Source of the DNA: Euplotes cf. woodruffi 2 WChen-2021
Lineage: Eukaryota > Ciliophora > Spirotrichea > Euplotida > Euplotidae
Assembly: GCA_021441665.1 (NCBI GenBank)
Contig: JAGYYN010006719.1
Span: 1 to 22,420 of the forward strand
Direction of reading: 5' to 3'
Length of the DNA stretch: 22,420 bases
Shown piece by piece: positions 12,001-19,300 of the stretch. The notes beneath the pieces are model-generated. The model was not told the DNA's origin. It saw nothing but the letters and a program-made list of their open reading frames with translations, and ran no database searches. The position numbers and the translations under genes are program-made. Numbering within the stretch: the first letter of the stretch is position 1; every line of letters starts with the position of its first letter.

Positions 12001-14578
12001 TTCCATGAGGAGTCTTTACAGTTATGCTATTCTGTGTGTATATACTATTCTGAAGTATTGATAATGAACCAATATTCACAGTAAAAGCCATCGATGCTAT
12101 CTTCATATAGTTAAAATTGCAGTTGCAATATGATCCAGAAACTGTTAAAGAGGCAACTTGATGCTGATTTTGAAACATCACATTTGGGTATGCGTTTGAT
12201 ACAGTAAATAATAAATTTGTGATAATCATTGGTGTAGTCCATGTGCTATCGCCTTTGTAGTCATAAATCTGTAAGTCTTCGATTGTATCTCCGTCAAAAG
12301 AAAAAGAGAGCTTTCGGATTGTAACTCCGCCTGGAACTTTAAGCTCAACGTAGCACTGAACAGATGCAGAATCAGATACAATATTGACATTTTGAGTTAT
12401 GCCAGAAACAGAGGTACTTAATGTGGTCGATCTTGATGCACTCATATATAGATCAATTGAGCTTGAGCTGACTTTATTCTCAAGTAAGTAAATAACTCAG
12501 TTTTTAATGTTGAAATTTATCTCTGTTGTCCCAGAAACTAAAAATATTCTTAGAAATTGAATCTTCAGAGAGAAAAGAATAATAATTTCAATTTATCTAT
12601 AAATTGAGCCTAAATAAGTAAATAAACTATTGAAGAGTAAAACCTACTCAACACATATTTTAAATCAAAACTCTCTTAAATTAATAAATAAGAACTTTAA
12701 TATGGAACTATCTAAAATTCAGTCAAACATACCTTGCCTATTTAAAAATTAATCTAAAATAAAATGATTTTTCATACCAAAGTTGATTGATTGAGTTGAT
12801 ACTCTGTCAGCAAAGTAGCCAATTCTATTTTTGTAAGTCCTTGCTTCATTGAGAGAGTACAAGTCAAACGGTATCAGCAGAATGATGATTACCGCAAGAA
12901 AGATGTATCTGTACACATTGATTCTGATAGTCTTTCGTTTATCGTACTTGACACTCAGAGGATACACTTGGTCTTCATCAAGATCTTCGACTTTACTCGG
13001 AATTTTAAACTTCAGCACATCAGTTTTGTAAATATCAGCGGGAAAGTCGTGTCCGTACTCGATAAATGCACCTGCTCTTCTGTCCAAGTCTAAATTTGGC
13101 TGGTCTTCGTCTGTGGTGTATCTTTCGTTCTCACTCGTATGCATATAGCGAGTATTTGAAAGATTGAAGTCTCTGAAGGTTTTTGGTTTGTTCACAAAAT
13201 TGCTGTCCATTTCAGAAACATCACAGTTTTCATTAGAATTACTATTTAAATGGCTTCTTCTGCTTTCTGAGACAGAATAACTCTGTCCTTTTATTTCTTC
13301 AGATGGCGCTTCTGGATTCGCTAAAGCATTTGTTTAAATTAAAGCAGTGAATGCACGTTTTGAATAGTAATAATACGTTATATTTAAGCTGATTTTGATT
13401 AATATTTTTACTATAATTGTGACTTAGCTTTTAAATAATTTTTATCTCAATAATTTCAGTATTCACATCACTAAATTTTTTAAATAAATGGTTTACTTTA
13501 GTTAGAATTTTTGATTTCAGTCGAAAAGTATTTTTAATGTGTAAGATTGTTGAATGCATGTTGAGAAAATAATATTTTTCTTAATCTAAGTACATTTATT
13601 GTAAAATACTCTTTCACTTAGCGTGATTTCAAAAAAATCAGTTTAGTTAAGTATTTTAAGCAAAAGCAGTTCCTTAAAGTTATTTATCTGAATTCAGATT
13701 ATGATCAGAAATAAACTTCAATTTTTAGTTAGTATTGATGATTTAAAAAGACAATATTTTAATCTAAATCGTACTTATTTTTATAGTAAGTAATACATTT
13801 ACTAAATTTGGATAGAAAATTTTTAAAATAAAAATGCTGCTTTAAATTTGCATTTTAATAGAAATTAGACAACTGTGATTTTGACCACTGATTAATTTTT
13901 TATTTCCACTATCAATATGAAAATACTTAAAAATAGCATTTTTGAAATAAAATATCCGTATAAGTAAATTACTGAAAAAATTGTATAAAATTGATTATAA
14001 TTCCTATTCAGAATTTTTTAAAAATAAAATGTTATCGTTTTGATTTGAAAAAAGTTATTTTATCAAGCTAATTATTATTTTTTAAGATTGCAATTATATA
14101 AGATTTAAACTGTTGCTATTTTTTATCTTCGAGACGAATAATTTCTGAATTAATTTTAGCTATTATAGATAAAGTAAGATAAGTAAATTTATTGTTCAAA
14201 ATGTACCTTTAAACGTTAGTGTCTTTCTGATGTAATCAAAAAATCCAGTTTGCTTATTTAAATTACTGTTCTCATCTAAAATACAATAATTAACAATATT
14301 TAGATAAAAGCCATTAGGTTAACTTAGCTATTTTTTATTTTATTTTTACTGGGCTTAATCAAAAATAAATCATACTATTGTCAATAATGTTATCTTGACT
14401 CATTGCGACATAATAACTTTCGTTGCTGTTTTTATCTGAGTCTTCAGGCTGAACTTGAGAAGAGGAATGGTTGAGTGGAGTACTTTGCTCTTTACTAGTC
14501 TCGACTTGCTCTGAATTCTATATAAGAATTAGTCTCACCTGATAATAAATGCGTAAATAAGATAAGAAACGGTACCAT
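1..14578 (-). CDS. Block B: six-TM, helical-solenoid, UBR-box-like giant protein (3' partial)
   Basis: About 3,720 residues in the window. Exons: 14517-14376, 14275-14207, 13320-12778, 12537-8117, 8089-7636, 7396-5117, 4603-4421, 4114-3989, 3941-3371, 3250-2813, 2787-2611, 2180-1950, 1666-134 and 11-1. UGA=Cys, plus four +1 shifts at AAA-TAA. Order of parts (numbered from ATG 14578): Ser/Asn-rich cytosolic region 1-208, TM about 209-228, ectodomain to about 667, TM 668-692, coiled polar cytosolic stretch to about 1040, four TMs between 1044 and 1206, then helical repeats to the end with a UBR-box-like finger at 2557-2601. If it is a gene of its own, it starts at ATG 14578-14576, followed by a 58-nt intron. 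More likely the same acceptor (14518) receives the bridging exon and B is the 3' part of one gene with A. With a plain stop it would end at TAA 114-116; an in-phase GTA..TAG intron (133-12) suggests it runs off the left edge. Confidence 0.87.
12..133 (-). other. Probable intron at left edge, 122 nt
   Basis: AATG|GTAACT...TTTTATAG|GC, phase 1, continuing GC-ATT-TCG-ATT off the edge. If it is not used, block B ends six codons later at TAA 114-116 (..NGNCKIT). The GTA/TAG ends match all the other introns. Confidence 0.5.
871..876 (-). promoter_or_regulatory. +1 programmed frameshift site 4 (AAA-TAA-T)
   Basis: The frame ending LRKLIVITFYLC meets AAA 876-874 and TAA 873-871. The +1 frame continues NIPEAKALLKILFYLTK and stays open for about 245 codons. 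Block B residue about 3476. Confidence 0.88.
1667..1949 (-). other. Intron, 283 nt
   Basis: TTAAG|GTAACT...AACTTTAG|C, phase 2; joins VVILQNLNL to SIGEIQVDSVEF. An ATG at 1686-1684 lies inside it and in frame, so a separate gene starting there is the alternative. Confidence 0.7.
2181..2610 (-). other. Intron, 430 nt
   Basis: CTAAA|GTAAGG...TTATATAG|A, phase 2; joins SEDEVYFLLK to HATVQTGAAPLIAG. The interior is AT-rich and stop-filled, with no supported feature. Confidence 0.72.
2788..2812 (-). other. Intron, 25 nt
   Basis: AAAAG|GTAAAG...AAAATAG|A, phase 2; joins IKDLLLKR to IQIESDSQLSKN. It is the shortest intron here. Confidence 0.82.
3251..3370 (-). other. Intron, 120 nt
   Basis: ACAG|GTAATT...CACTATAG|A, phase 2; joins KHSFSNR to STSVDRRQGAKF. 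An earlier TTTTTAG is out of phase. Confidence 0.75.
3942..3988 (-). other. Intron, 47 nt
   Basis: CAAG|GTAGTG...ATTTTAG|AT, phase 1; joins ETDFNYLQ to DVDTQPVVFDRF. Confidence 0.85.
4115..4420 (-). other. Intron, 306 nt
   Basis: GAAG|GTAAAG...TTATATAG|AT, phase 1; joins the acidic EEKDEDVVYTE to DVKPGLVSAFDREQ. AT-rich, no gene seen. Confidence 0.78.
4604..5116 (-). other. Intron, 513 nt
   Basis: GATT|GTAAGT...CTTTATAG|AC, phase 1; joins ENQYLSPD to YGQEPPEIRVYK. An upstream in-phase acceptor (CTCTAG, about 4710) would add about 35 mostly hydrophobic residues, so the 3' end is uncertain. Nothing else is supported in the interval. Confidence 0.6.
5223..5357 (-). other. UBR-box-like zinc finger
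   Basis: The translation shows C-x2-C (5357, 5348), then C-x2-C (5315, 5306), EFCHADHD (Cys 5294, His 5291 and 5282) and RGICSCGS (Cys 5240 and 5234). This spacing and the closing C-S-C-G match the UBR box (zf-UBR), which binds N-terminal degrons in N-recognin E3 ligases. The Cys codons at 5357-5355 and 5315-5313 are TGA, so the finger exists only under the Euplotes code. In this model it sits at residues about 2557-2601 of block B, inside the cytosolic solenoid. No RING or HECT domain was seen. Ligase function is not implied. Confidence 0.68.
5572..5577 (-). promoter_or_regulatory. +1 programmed frameshift site 3 (AAA-TAA-G)
   Basis: AAA 5577-5575 comes after TGA (Cys), then TAA 5574-5572. 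The +1 frame continues KSINVKNIEANRLIENNT and leads into the UBR-box-like finger, so that domain is reached only after a shift here. Block B residue about 2484. Confidence 0.88.
6104..6109 (-). promoter_or_regulatory. +1 programmed frameshift site 2 (AAA-TAA-T)
   Basis: AAA 6109-6107 follows a TGA (Cys) codon; TAA is 6106-6104. The +1 frame goes directly on as NVDVVSESYNEISKRLEI and stays open for about 175 codons. Block B residue about 2307. Confidence 0.88.
7284..7289 (-). promoter_or_regulatory. +1 programmed frameshift site 1 (AAA-TAA-A)
   Basis: The frame entering from the exon start (EFCRKELNIDPNLLVIIYK.. to LDISNF) reaches AAA at 7289-7287 and TAA at 7286-7284. Skipping one base (T 7286) continues at once into KSVGLFLKSSLKMLEL. 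There is no GT..AG pair here. AAA-UAA is the classic Euplotes +1 shift signal. Block B residue about 1914. Confidence 0.88.
7397..7635 (-). other. Intron, 239 nt
   Basis: TTTG|GTAAGC...GTATTTAG|AA, phase 1; joins EIIQSTF to EFCRKELNIDPN. AT-rich, no other feature seen. Confidence 0.78.
8090..8116 (-). other. Intron, 27 nt
   Basis: AAA|GTAGGT...TTTTTAG|ATA, phase 0; joins ADIINK to IIEGDEKICLKII and restores a G-D repeat unit. Confidence 0.85.
11310..12537 (-). other. Second ectodomain of block B
   Basis: Between TM 12910-12851 and TM about 11291-11217 lie about 440 residues rich in Ser, Thr and beta-type sequence, with cysteines in SYCNCNF, CIAG, CPSTS, YCQSVLYVC and SCPSSG. One of the cysteines is TGA 11954-11956. 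No known fold was recognised. The position between two membrane segments and the Ser/Thr/Cys content suggest it lies outside the cell. Confidence 0.6.
12538..12777 (-). other. Intron, 240 nt
   Basis: TTTG|GTATGA...ATTTTTAG|TT, phase 1; joins RVSTQSINF to VSGTTEINFNIKN. A nearer acceptor (12754) has the same phase but meets TAA at once. Confidence 0.72.
13321..14206 (-). other. Intron, 886 nt
   Basis: AAAG|GTACAT...TGCTTTAG|CG, phase 1; joins TLTFK to ANPEAPSEEIKG. The interior is very AT-rich with stops in all frames. I see no gene, RNA or repeat in it. It is a candidate for a composite of intron and eliminated sequence. Confidence 0.68.
14276..14375 (-). other. Intron, 100 nt
   Basis: A|GTATGA...TATTTTAG|AT, phase 1; joins SQDNIIDN to ENSNLNKQTGFFDYIR. 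Confidence 0.7.
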
Positions 14579-14805
14579 TTTGAATTTAAATTCAAATATA
14601 TTTCAAATAAGATTCTAATAAAGATTTACAAAATTATCATCAAACTTTATAAAATTAAAATTATTAATCTATTATTGATTAAAATAAAATAAGAAATTAA
14701 GCGAGTTTTATTTAATAAAAATAAAATATTTGTAAATTTTATTTGCAATATATAAAATAGCGATTTCTCGCTAAAGAAGCTCTTCCACCAGCTTAAAGTA
14801 TGATC

Positions 14806-14840
14806 TATCACAATACATATTTTTGAGAGTTATTGTGATA
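14806..14840. repeat. Perfect 10-bp inverted repeat, 15-nt spacer
   Basis: TATCACAATA at 14806-14815 and TATTGTGATA at 14831-14840. It lies between the + strand remnant (starting about 65 nt away) and block B. It may be a regulatory palindrome or a remnant of element ends; no direct evidence for either. Confidence 0.65.
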
Positions 14841-14904
14841 AATATACAAAAATGCTTTAAAATAATGAAAAATATTAGCCTGTGCATTTACTGGCCAATA
14901 CTAA

Positions 14905-15526
14905 ATTCTCGATGATTTTAACCGAATTTCTGAAGCTAAAGTTCTCGTCTTAGTCAACCAACTGAATAAGGCCTTTGGCGATGCAAACCTAGTTTGTGTT
15001 ATGCTGATAAAGTGTTGAATATGGCCCAAATTTAGATTTCCATCCAGTCAGTTATTCAGAATAAATCTACACATTAGTGGAGGAGAGAAACAACTACATT
15101 AATTAATTCTTGTGATTGATCGGGTGGCAGGGGCGAGCAATCAAAGCAAAGGGAACTAAATACGATGGTATGGGCTTTTTATAGAATTAAAAATATAAAG
15201 TATAAACTTGGTTTTGATGGAGAAGATTGGGAATACACAGGTGTTTTGAGCGAATGCAAAAGAAAAGTTTTTATCCAGGCTTTAAATTTATGGAATGTGA
15301 GTTTGCGAGAATCGGGAGCTGCTTGAGGAGCCATCAGCAAGCTTTTTTAGTCTCAGCCTGAAATGGTCAAATTTGGGACCTTTGTGGTTACTTGGAGTAT
15401 GCAGATTTGAATCTTCATCCCATTCTCTGTTTTCATATAGTACGTCGAGCATTCTTCTTGTGCTCTAAACCAAATAAATTAGATCCTAAATTTGATGGTT
15501 TTGAACTGAAAATTATGTTCAAGTAA
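14905..15526 (+). pseudogene. Antisense coding-like remnant, family unknown
   Basis: The + strand is less AT-rich here and carries protein-like stretches in more than one frame. One is 14911-15102 (LVNQLNKAFGDANLVCVMLI). Another is about 15107-15181 (LIGWQGRAIKAKGTKYD). A third is 15203-15526 (CNGQIWDLCGYLEYADLNL to FDGFELKIMFK, ending at TAA 15524-15526). TGA is again needed as a codon. An AATAAA lies 10 nt after the last stop. The pieces cannot be joined by GTA..TAG introns like those of the main gene, and stops separate them, so it looks decayed. I do not recognise the family. It may be a dead gene copy, a fragment of a mobile element, or a nested gene with unusual introns. Confidence 0.4.
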
Positions 15527-15535
15527 TATATTTTT

Positions 15536-15541
15536 AATAAA
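15536..15541 (+). promoter_or_regulatory. AATAAA polyadenylation-type motif
   Basis: Follows TAA 15524-15526 by 10 nt on the + strand. It is the only hint that the antisense segment was once a complete transcription unit. AATAAA is common by chance in AT-rich DNA. Confidence 0.3.
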
Positions 15542-15565
15542 TCAACTAAAAGCACTTTAGTTGAT
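15541..15565. repeat. Perfect 10-bp hairpin, 5-nt loop
   Basis: ATCAACTAAA, loop AGCAC, TTTAGTTGAT. It starts at the last base of an AATAAA (15536-15541), just after the end of the + strand remnant and 45 nt from the donor of the bridging exon. It may act as a 3'-end signal for the + strand unit; inference. Confidence 0.7.
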
Positions 15566-15610
15566 TAGTAATTAAGTTTAATATAAAAATAATAGTTAAA
15601 AAAAGCTTAC

Positions 15611-15756
15611 GTGATCATGTTGAGTCCCATTCATCTTGGTTATCAGTCGATTTGTACTGGGAATGTCAATTTTCCTTTTTGTCCTACCTGTGGTTATTTT
15701 ATATATCCTTGATGATTCTCCCAACGGATTGCTCTTATTTGACTTGTTAATACTAT
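15611..15756 (-). CDS. Bridging exon, Ser/Asn/Lys-rich linker
   Basis: A hydrophilic open stretch containing NKSNKSNPLGESSRIYK and TGRTKRKIDIPSTNR. It begins after a TAG acceptor (15757, phase 1) and ends at a GTAAGC donor (15610, phase 0). It has no usable ATG. Its acceptor phase matches the open phase-1 donor at the end of block A (16353), and its donor phase matches the phase-0 acceptor of block B (14518). Its composition resembles the cytosolic start of block B. It is therefore best explained as an exon linking A and B, but it is short and a chance open frame is not excluded. Confidence 0.55.
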
Positions 15757-16353
15757 CTACAGAATTTATTTTATCTTTAATAGTAAAATCGAACAAAGAA
15801 AATATTCATTTTGGATTATTGATTGTTGGAAAGTTTTAAATAAATTTGAATGCTGCAAATTTAACTTATCTGATAGTAAATTTGACATTAGTTTTCTTAA
15901 AAAGATTAGGTTGTTATGTTTTATATGCTTTAACTTGAATAATATATTTTTTACATGAATTAAATTCTTTTAATGATCAAATAAAAAATATTTTCGGGTT
16001 GTAAATCAATATGATTTTAGTTTGATTCAAAGTTTTTAATATGAAAACTCGCAAAGAATTTAATATTATTATCTCGCTTATTATTTAAAACAACTAAATA
16101 GTGTTACAAAATAAGTAAAAATGATAATGTTAAATTATAATCAATCCATAAAAGCTCCTTTCCTGATAATTTGACCTCATTTTTTTAACATATAAGAACA
16201 TAAAAAATATAATCTCTAAAAATCAAATTATCAATAAAAACAGCCCATCAGTACCAAAACTACACATCTCAAAAAACCCACAACCAAAGTACAAAGCCCT
16301 GCACCTCAGCTTTCAGACCCATCTTTCCATTCTCATTCCGCAACGCATCCTAC
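15757..16353 (-). other. Proposed intron, 597 nt, joining block A to the bridging exon
   Basis: Donor CATTCTG|GTAGGA (phase 1) and acceptor TTCTGTAG|AT (phase 1) give KEHS-D-SINKSNK. Other readings exist: the frame stays open from 16353 to TAA 16130-16132, with a possible 138-nt GTA..TAG intron (16353-16216), which would end block A there. The stretch holds an A/C-rich block on the + strand (16250-16330). It shows no other supported gene. Confidence 0.45.
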
Positions 16354-19300
16354 CAGAATGTTCTTTAGTTTCTTGATCTTTACTGGCCGAGAACTTGGGT
16401 CTAAATCGGTTAACCCTTGATCCTACCTCCTCCTTTTAAATTTTATTCGTTTCTTGTGTTCTAAACCATAATTATCAAGCATAGCCGTTACCTTCTTTTA
16501 TGCTGCAGTTCAGCTTGGCAATGTGTTTTTTGGGTTGCAGGGACTTCGAAAACACTTCTTTGATGTTCTCGCCTTCAATCGAAGTCACCATCCGACTTTG
16601 CAAGTACTTGTTCACGAAGTCGGACTTCATTATCAAGAACCCGTAGAATCTTAAAAACTGGTCGAACTTTTTATACCGCAAATTTAGAGACAGCAGAAAG
16701 TAGAATACCCATAGAATCATGAAGACGATATTTACTGCGAATAGCAGCACTGTCGCTAAAGTGTTGAAAAGCGTATACGTGCTGCTCTGCGTGAATATCA
16801 GACTACAGAAAATCGTCAGAGTCCCCGAGTTGATCGCGTGCTGCTCCAGGTAGTTGTTTTCTTCATACTTGTACGGGTTAATCTTTAATTGCAATCGGTA
16901 TATGAAGTACAGAATAATAACAGATGTGAGAACTTGATAGTAAAGTGGCTGAGTTGATAAAAATACACTCACTGTCAAAACTAGCGATTTTCGAAGTGTA
17001 TTCACAAACTCCCAATAAAATGCCTTAGGCTTAAGGCCTTGATACAACACCAGCATGTAGTTTTTAATGTTTCCACTTTCAAGGTTGTACCGATGACGAT
17101 ATAAAATCACGAGAGCAAGGCAAGGAGAACCGATAGACCAGAGAATAAGCATTGGAGCTGCAACAGAAAGCATCCAATATACGTGGTCACTCGAGTATCA
17201 CTTGTAGTCCATATGTAAAGTCATTCTCATGTCGTTTGCATCGACCTGGATGCACTCGAATATTTTGAGACTATTCTTAGTAGTCGTTGGGTGCAGCATA
17301 TAGATAATGCAAATTCCAGATATAGCAAAGTTTCGCTTTAGATTTGAGAACCACTTATTAAGCCCAAAGTAAAGCAAAGACCAAATGAGCAGATACACTA
17401 AAAACAGTATAAATGGAAGAAATCCAGTCAACACTATTTTGAATATCTCGACTGACGGAGCAAATCCAGTAAATTCGAGTCCTGATATAAATCAGTCGTA
17501 GGAAAGGTAAGTGTCTGAAGTTGAACCGAATGTATCGATACCTCCAGATATTTGAGAAAGAGATACTGGAAACTTAACTTTTAGGGTCATCGATATTGAT
17601 ATGAGCTGCAGATAGTTTGTTAATATCCTCATCAGTATCGATGTCTGATTCTCCTTTCTTTTTCTAATCAACATTATTATCAAAATCGTTAAAAATATAA
17701 AAGCAGCTAAAGCAAGTCCAGAAAACTTCAGTGCATTGATAAGAGGAGAATCTCATTTGGTTCATTGATCTCCAGATGTCTTGACGTACTTGACTCCATC
17801 AACGATGTCACATTCAGTGCACAGATAGCCTTTATACCCGGTCTCTCACTTCACAGGATATTCGAATTCAGGATAGTAACCTCCGAGACAGGCTGGTGGG
17901 AAAGGGCAATCAAGAATTGTAGTTGAGTTGGTGCTGATCCGCCAGTACTCAGAGCGGACATCAAGCACAGCTCCGCCTAGTCAAACAGCACTATCGAGTC
18001 AATTTTGGCATGAAGTAGAGTTCCATTGTAACGAGTAAGATCCAGGGGCTCAGGCTTGACAAACACCAGTCGCAAGCTGTGCCTCGCCCGGCATGCAAAA
18101 CCTAAAGGACACATCGATAGTTGTATAAGAAGGTAAACCCTGTGCGTAATTCTTGGTGGCGTCGATTGCATTCGAAGTGGCTTTAAAGTAAACATGCTGA
18201 GCTCCTGGAGACTGAATAAATATCAAGTTGTCAAACTCCGCCATTCCGCTTTTAAATTTAGCTGAGTTAAATCCTGACACTAATGCTCCCTGGGTGAGAG
18301 AATTGATTTTAATTGAGTTTGAATCATCAGTAACTTTTTGGTTATCGTAGTCTATAAGTTCTAGTTTAAGAGTTGATTCAAGCTTTACTCCACTCGGTAC
18401 ATTTTGATAAACAATCAAAGAGCTTAGTGAGTTTACTTCAACTATCTTTATAGCATAGCTCGCAATATTAACTCCATATGGAGCAGTATTCGATTCAAAA
18501 ACTAAACTGTTCATTACTGGTCGTCTGTAGTTATAATAAATCGCTCCGCCTTTGATTTCAGCTGTGTTATTTACAAAACTGGTTGATACAAACTGGTTGT
18601 TTCAAAAATTGTAGTTAATTCATCTGACTGAAACTGCAGCTCCGCTTTGAGCATGATTCTGCTCGAACTTCAGGTTGTACAGGCTAACTTCACTATCAAT
18701 TACATCAAGAGCTGCGCCATATGGCACATTGGCAGATCCTATTTTCGTGAATGAAGAATTGCTAAAGCTGATAATAGTGCTTTTGTCTTTGATGATTAAT
18801 CCTCGAGCAGTGTCTTTTACCTCCAGAAACGATACTTCCGTTATATTCGTTGCAGAGATGTACATAGCTGTCTTACTAATGCTTGTAATCTTAATACCAC
18901 TTATCAAACTGACACTTGAACGAGAGATATAGAATACATTCAGCAGACTTGATGTTATATTCATAACATTCACGTGCTCTAGCCTGACTTCAGTTCAATG
19001 AGCCATGAAGATTAAGTTGTCATCGAGCGGGATGCTGGATAACTCAACATTTGTCATGCTCACCTGCGCTAAGTAAGTATATAGCAGTATCGAGTTTGAA
19101 TTTGTGTACTTTAAATTCGATAAATCCACAACTGAGTCGAATAAGACCTCGAGAACTGACCCTCCTTGCTGATTTGAATTAATATTGAACAATGTCAAGC
19201 TGTCTGATATTAGAGTTGAGTATGATAAGGATATAACTGATGCGTATGGTGCTGTATCTTTTATAACTACATCATTTATATTCAAGTGAGACCTGAAGCC

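Larger units (their letters stand above)
9680..12910 (-). other. Block B membrane segments (six)
   Basis: Hydrophobic segments: 12910-12851 (YIFLAVIIILLIPFDLYSL), about 11291-11217 (FILLSFIVSCVISLFSVVAMY), 10165-10091 (VVIIHMAILIGVPLLVLL), 9979-9911 (YLYITAGIGCFFFISGLFEL followed by a TGA Cys at 9914), 9835-9755 (VIVFIGIYTAYISMMLVWC) and 9736-9677. Between the second and third is a long charged cytosolic stretch rich in K, E and S. Six segments with cytosolic N- and C-terminal parts give a consistent topology; the resemblance to channels is only general. Confidence 0.7.
14518..15610 (-). other. Proposed 1,093-nt intron (or 58-nt intron 14575-14518)
   Basis: The acceptor TATATAG at 14520-14518 is phase 0. 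Two phase-0 donors fit: GTAAGC at 15610 after the bridging exon, or GTACCG at 14575 right after ATG 14578-14576. The first gives one giant gene; the second gives block B its own start. The long version contains the antisense coding-like remnant and two hairpins. Confidence 0.5.

Noticed and set aside
12586-12600. ATTGAAA-type chromosome breakage motif
   Set aside because: The short AT-rich core occurs many times by chance, and this copy lies inside an intron.
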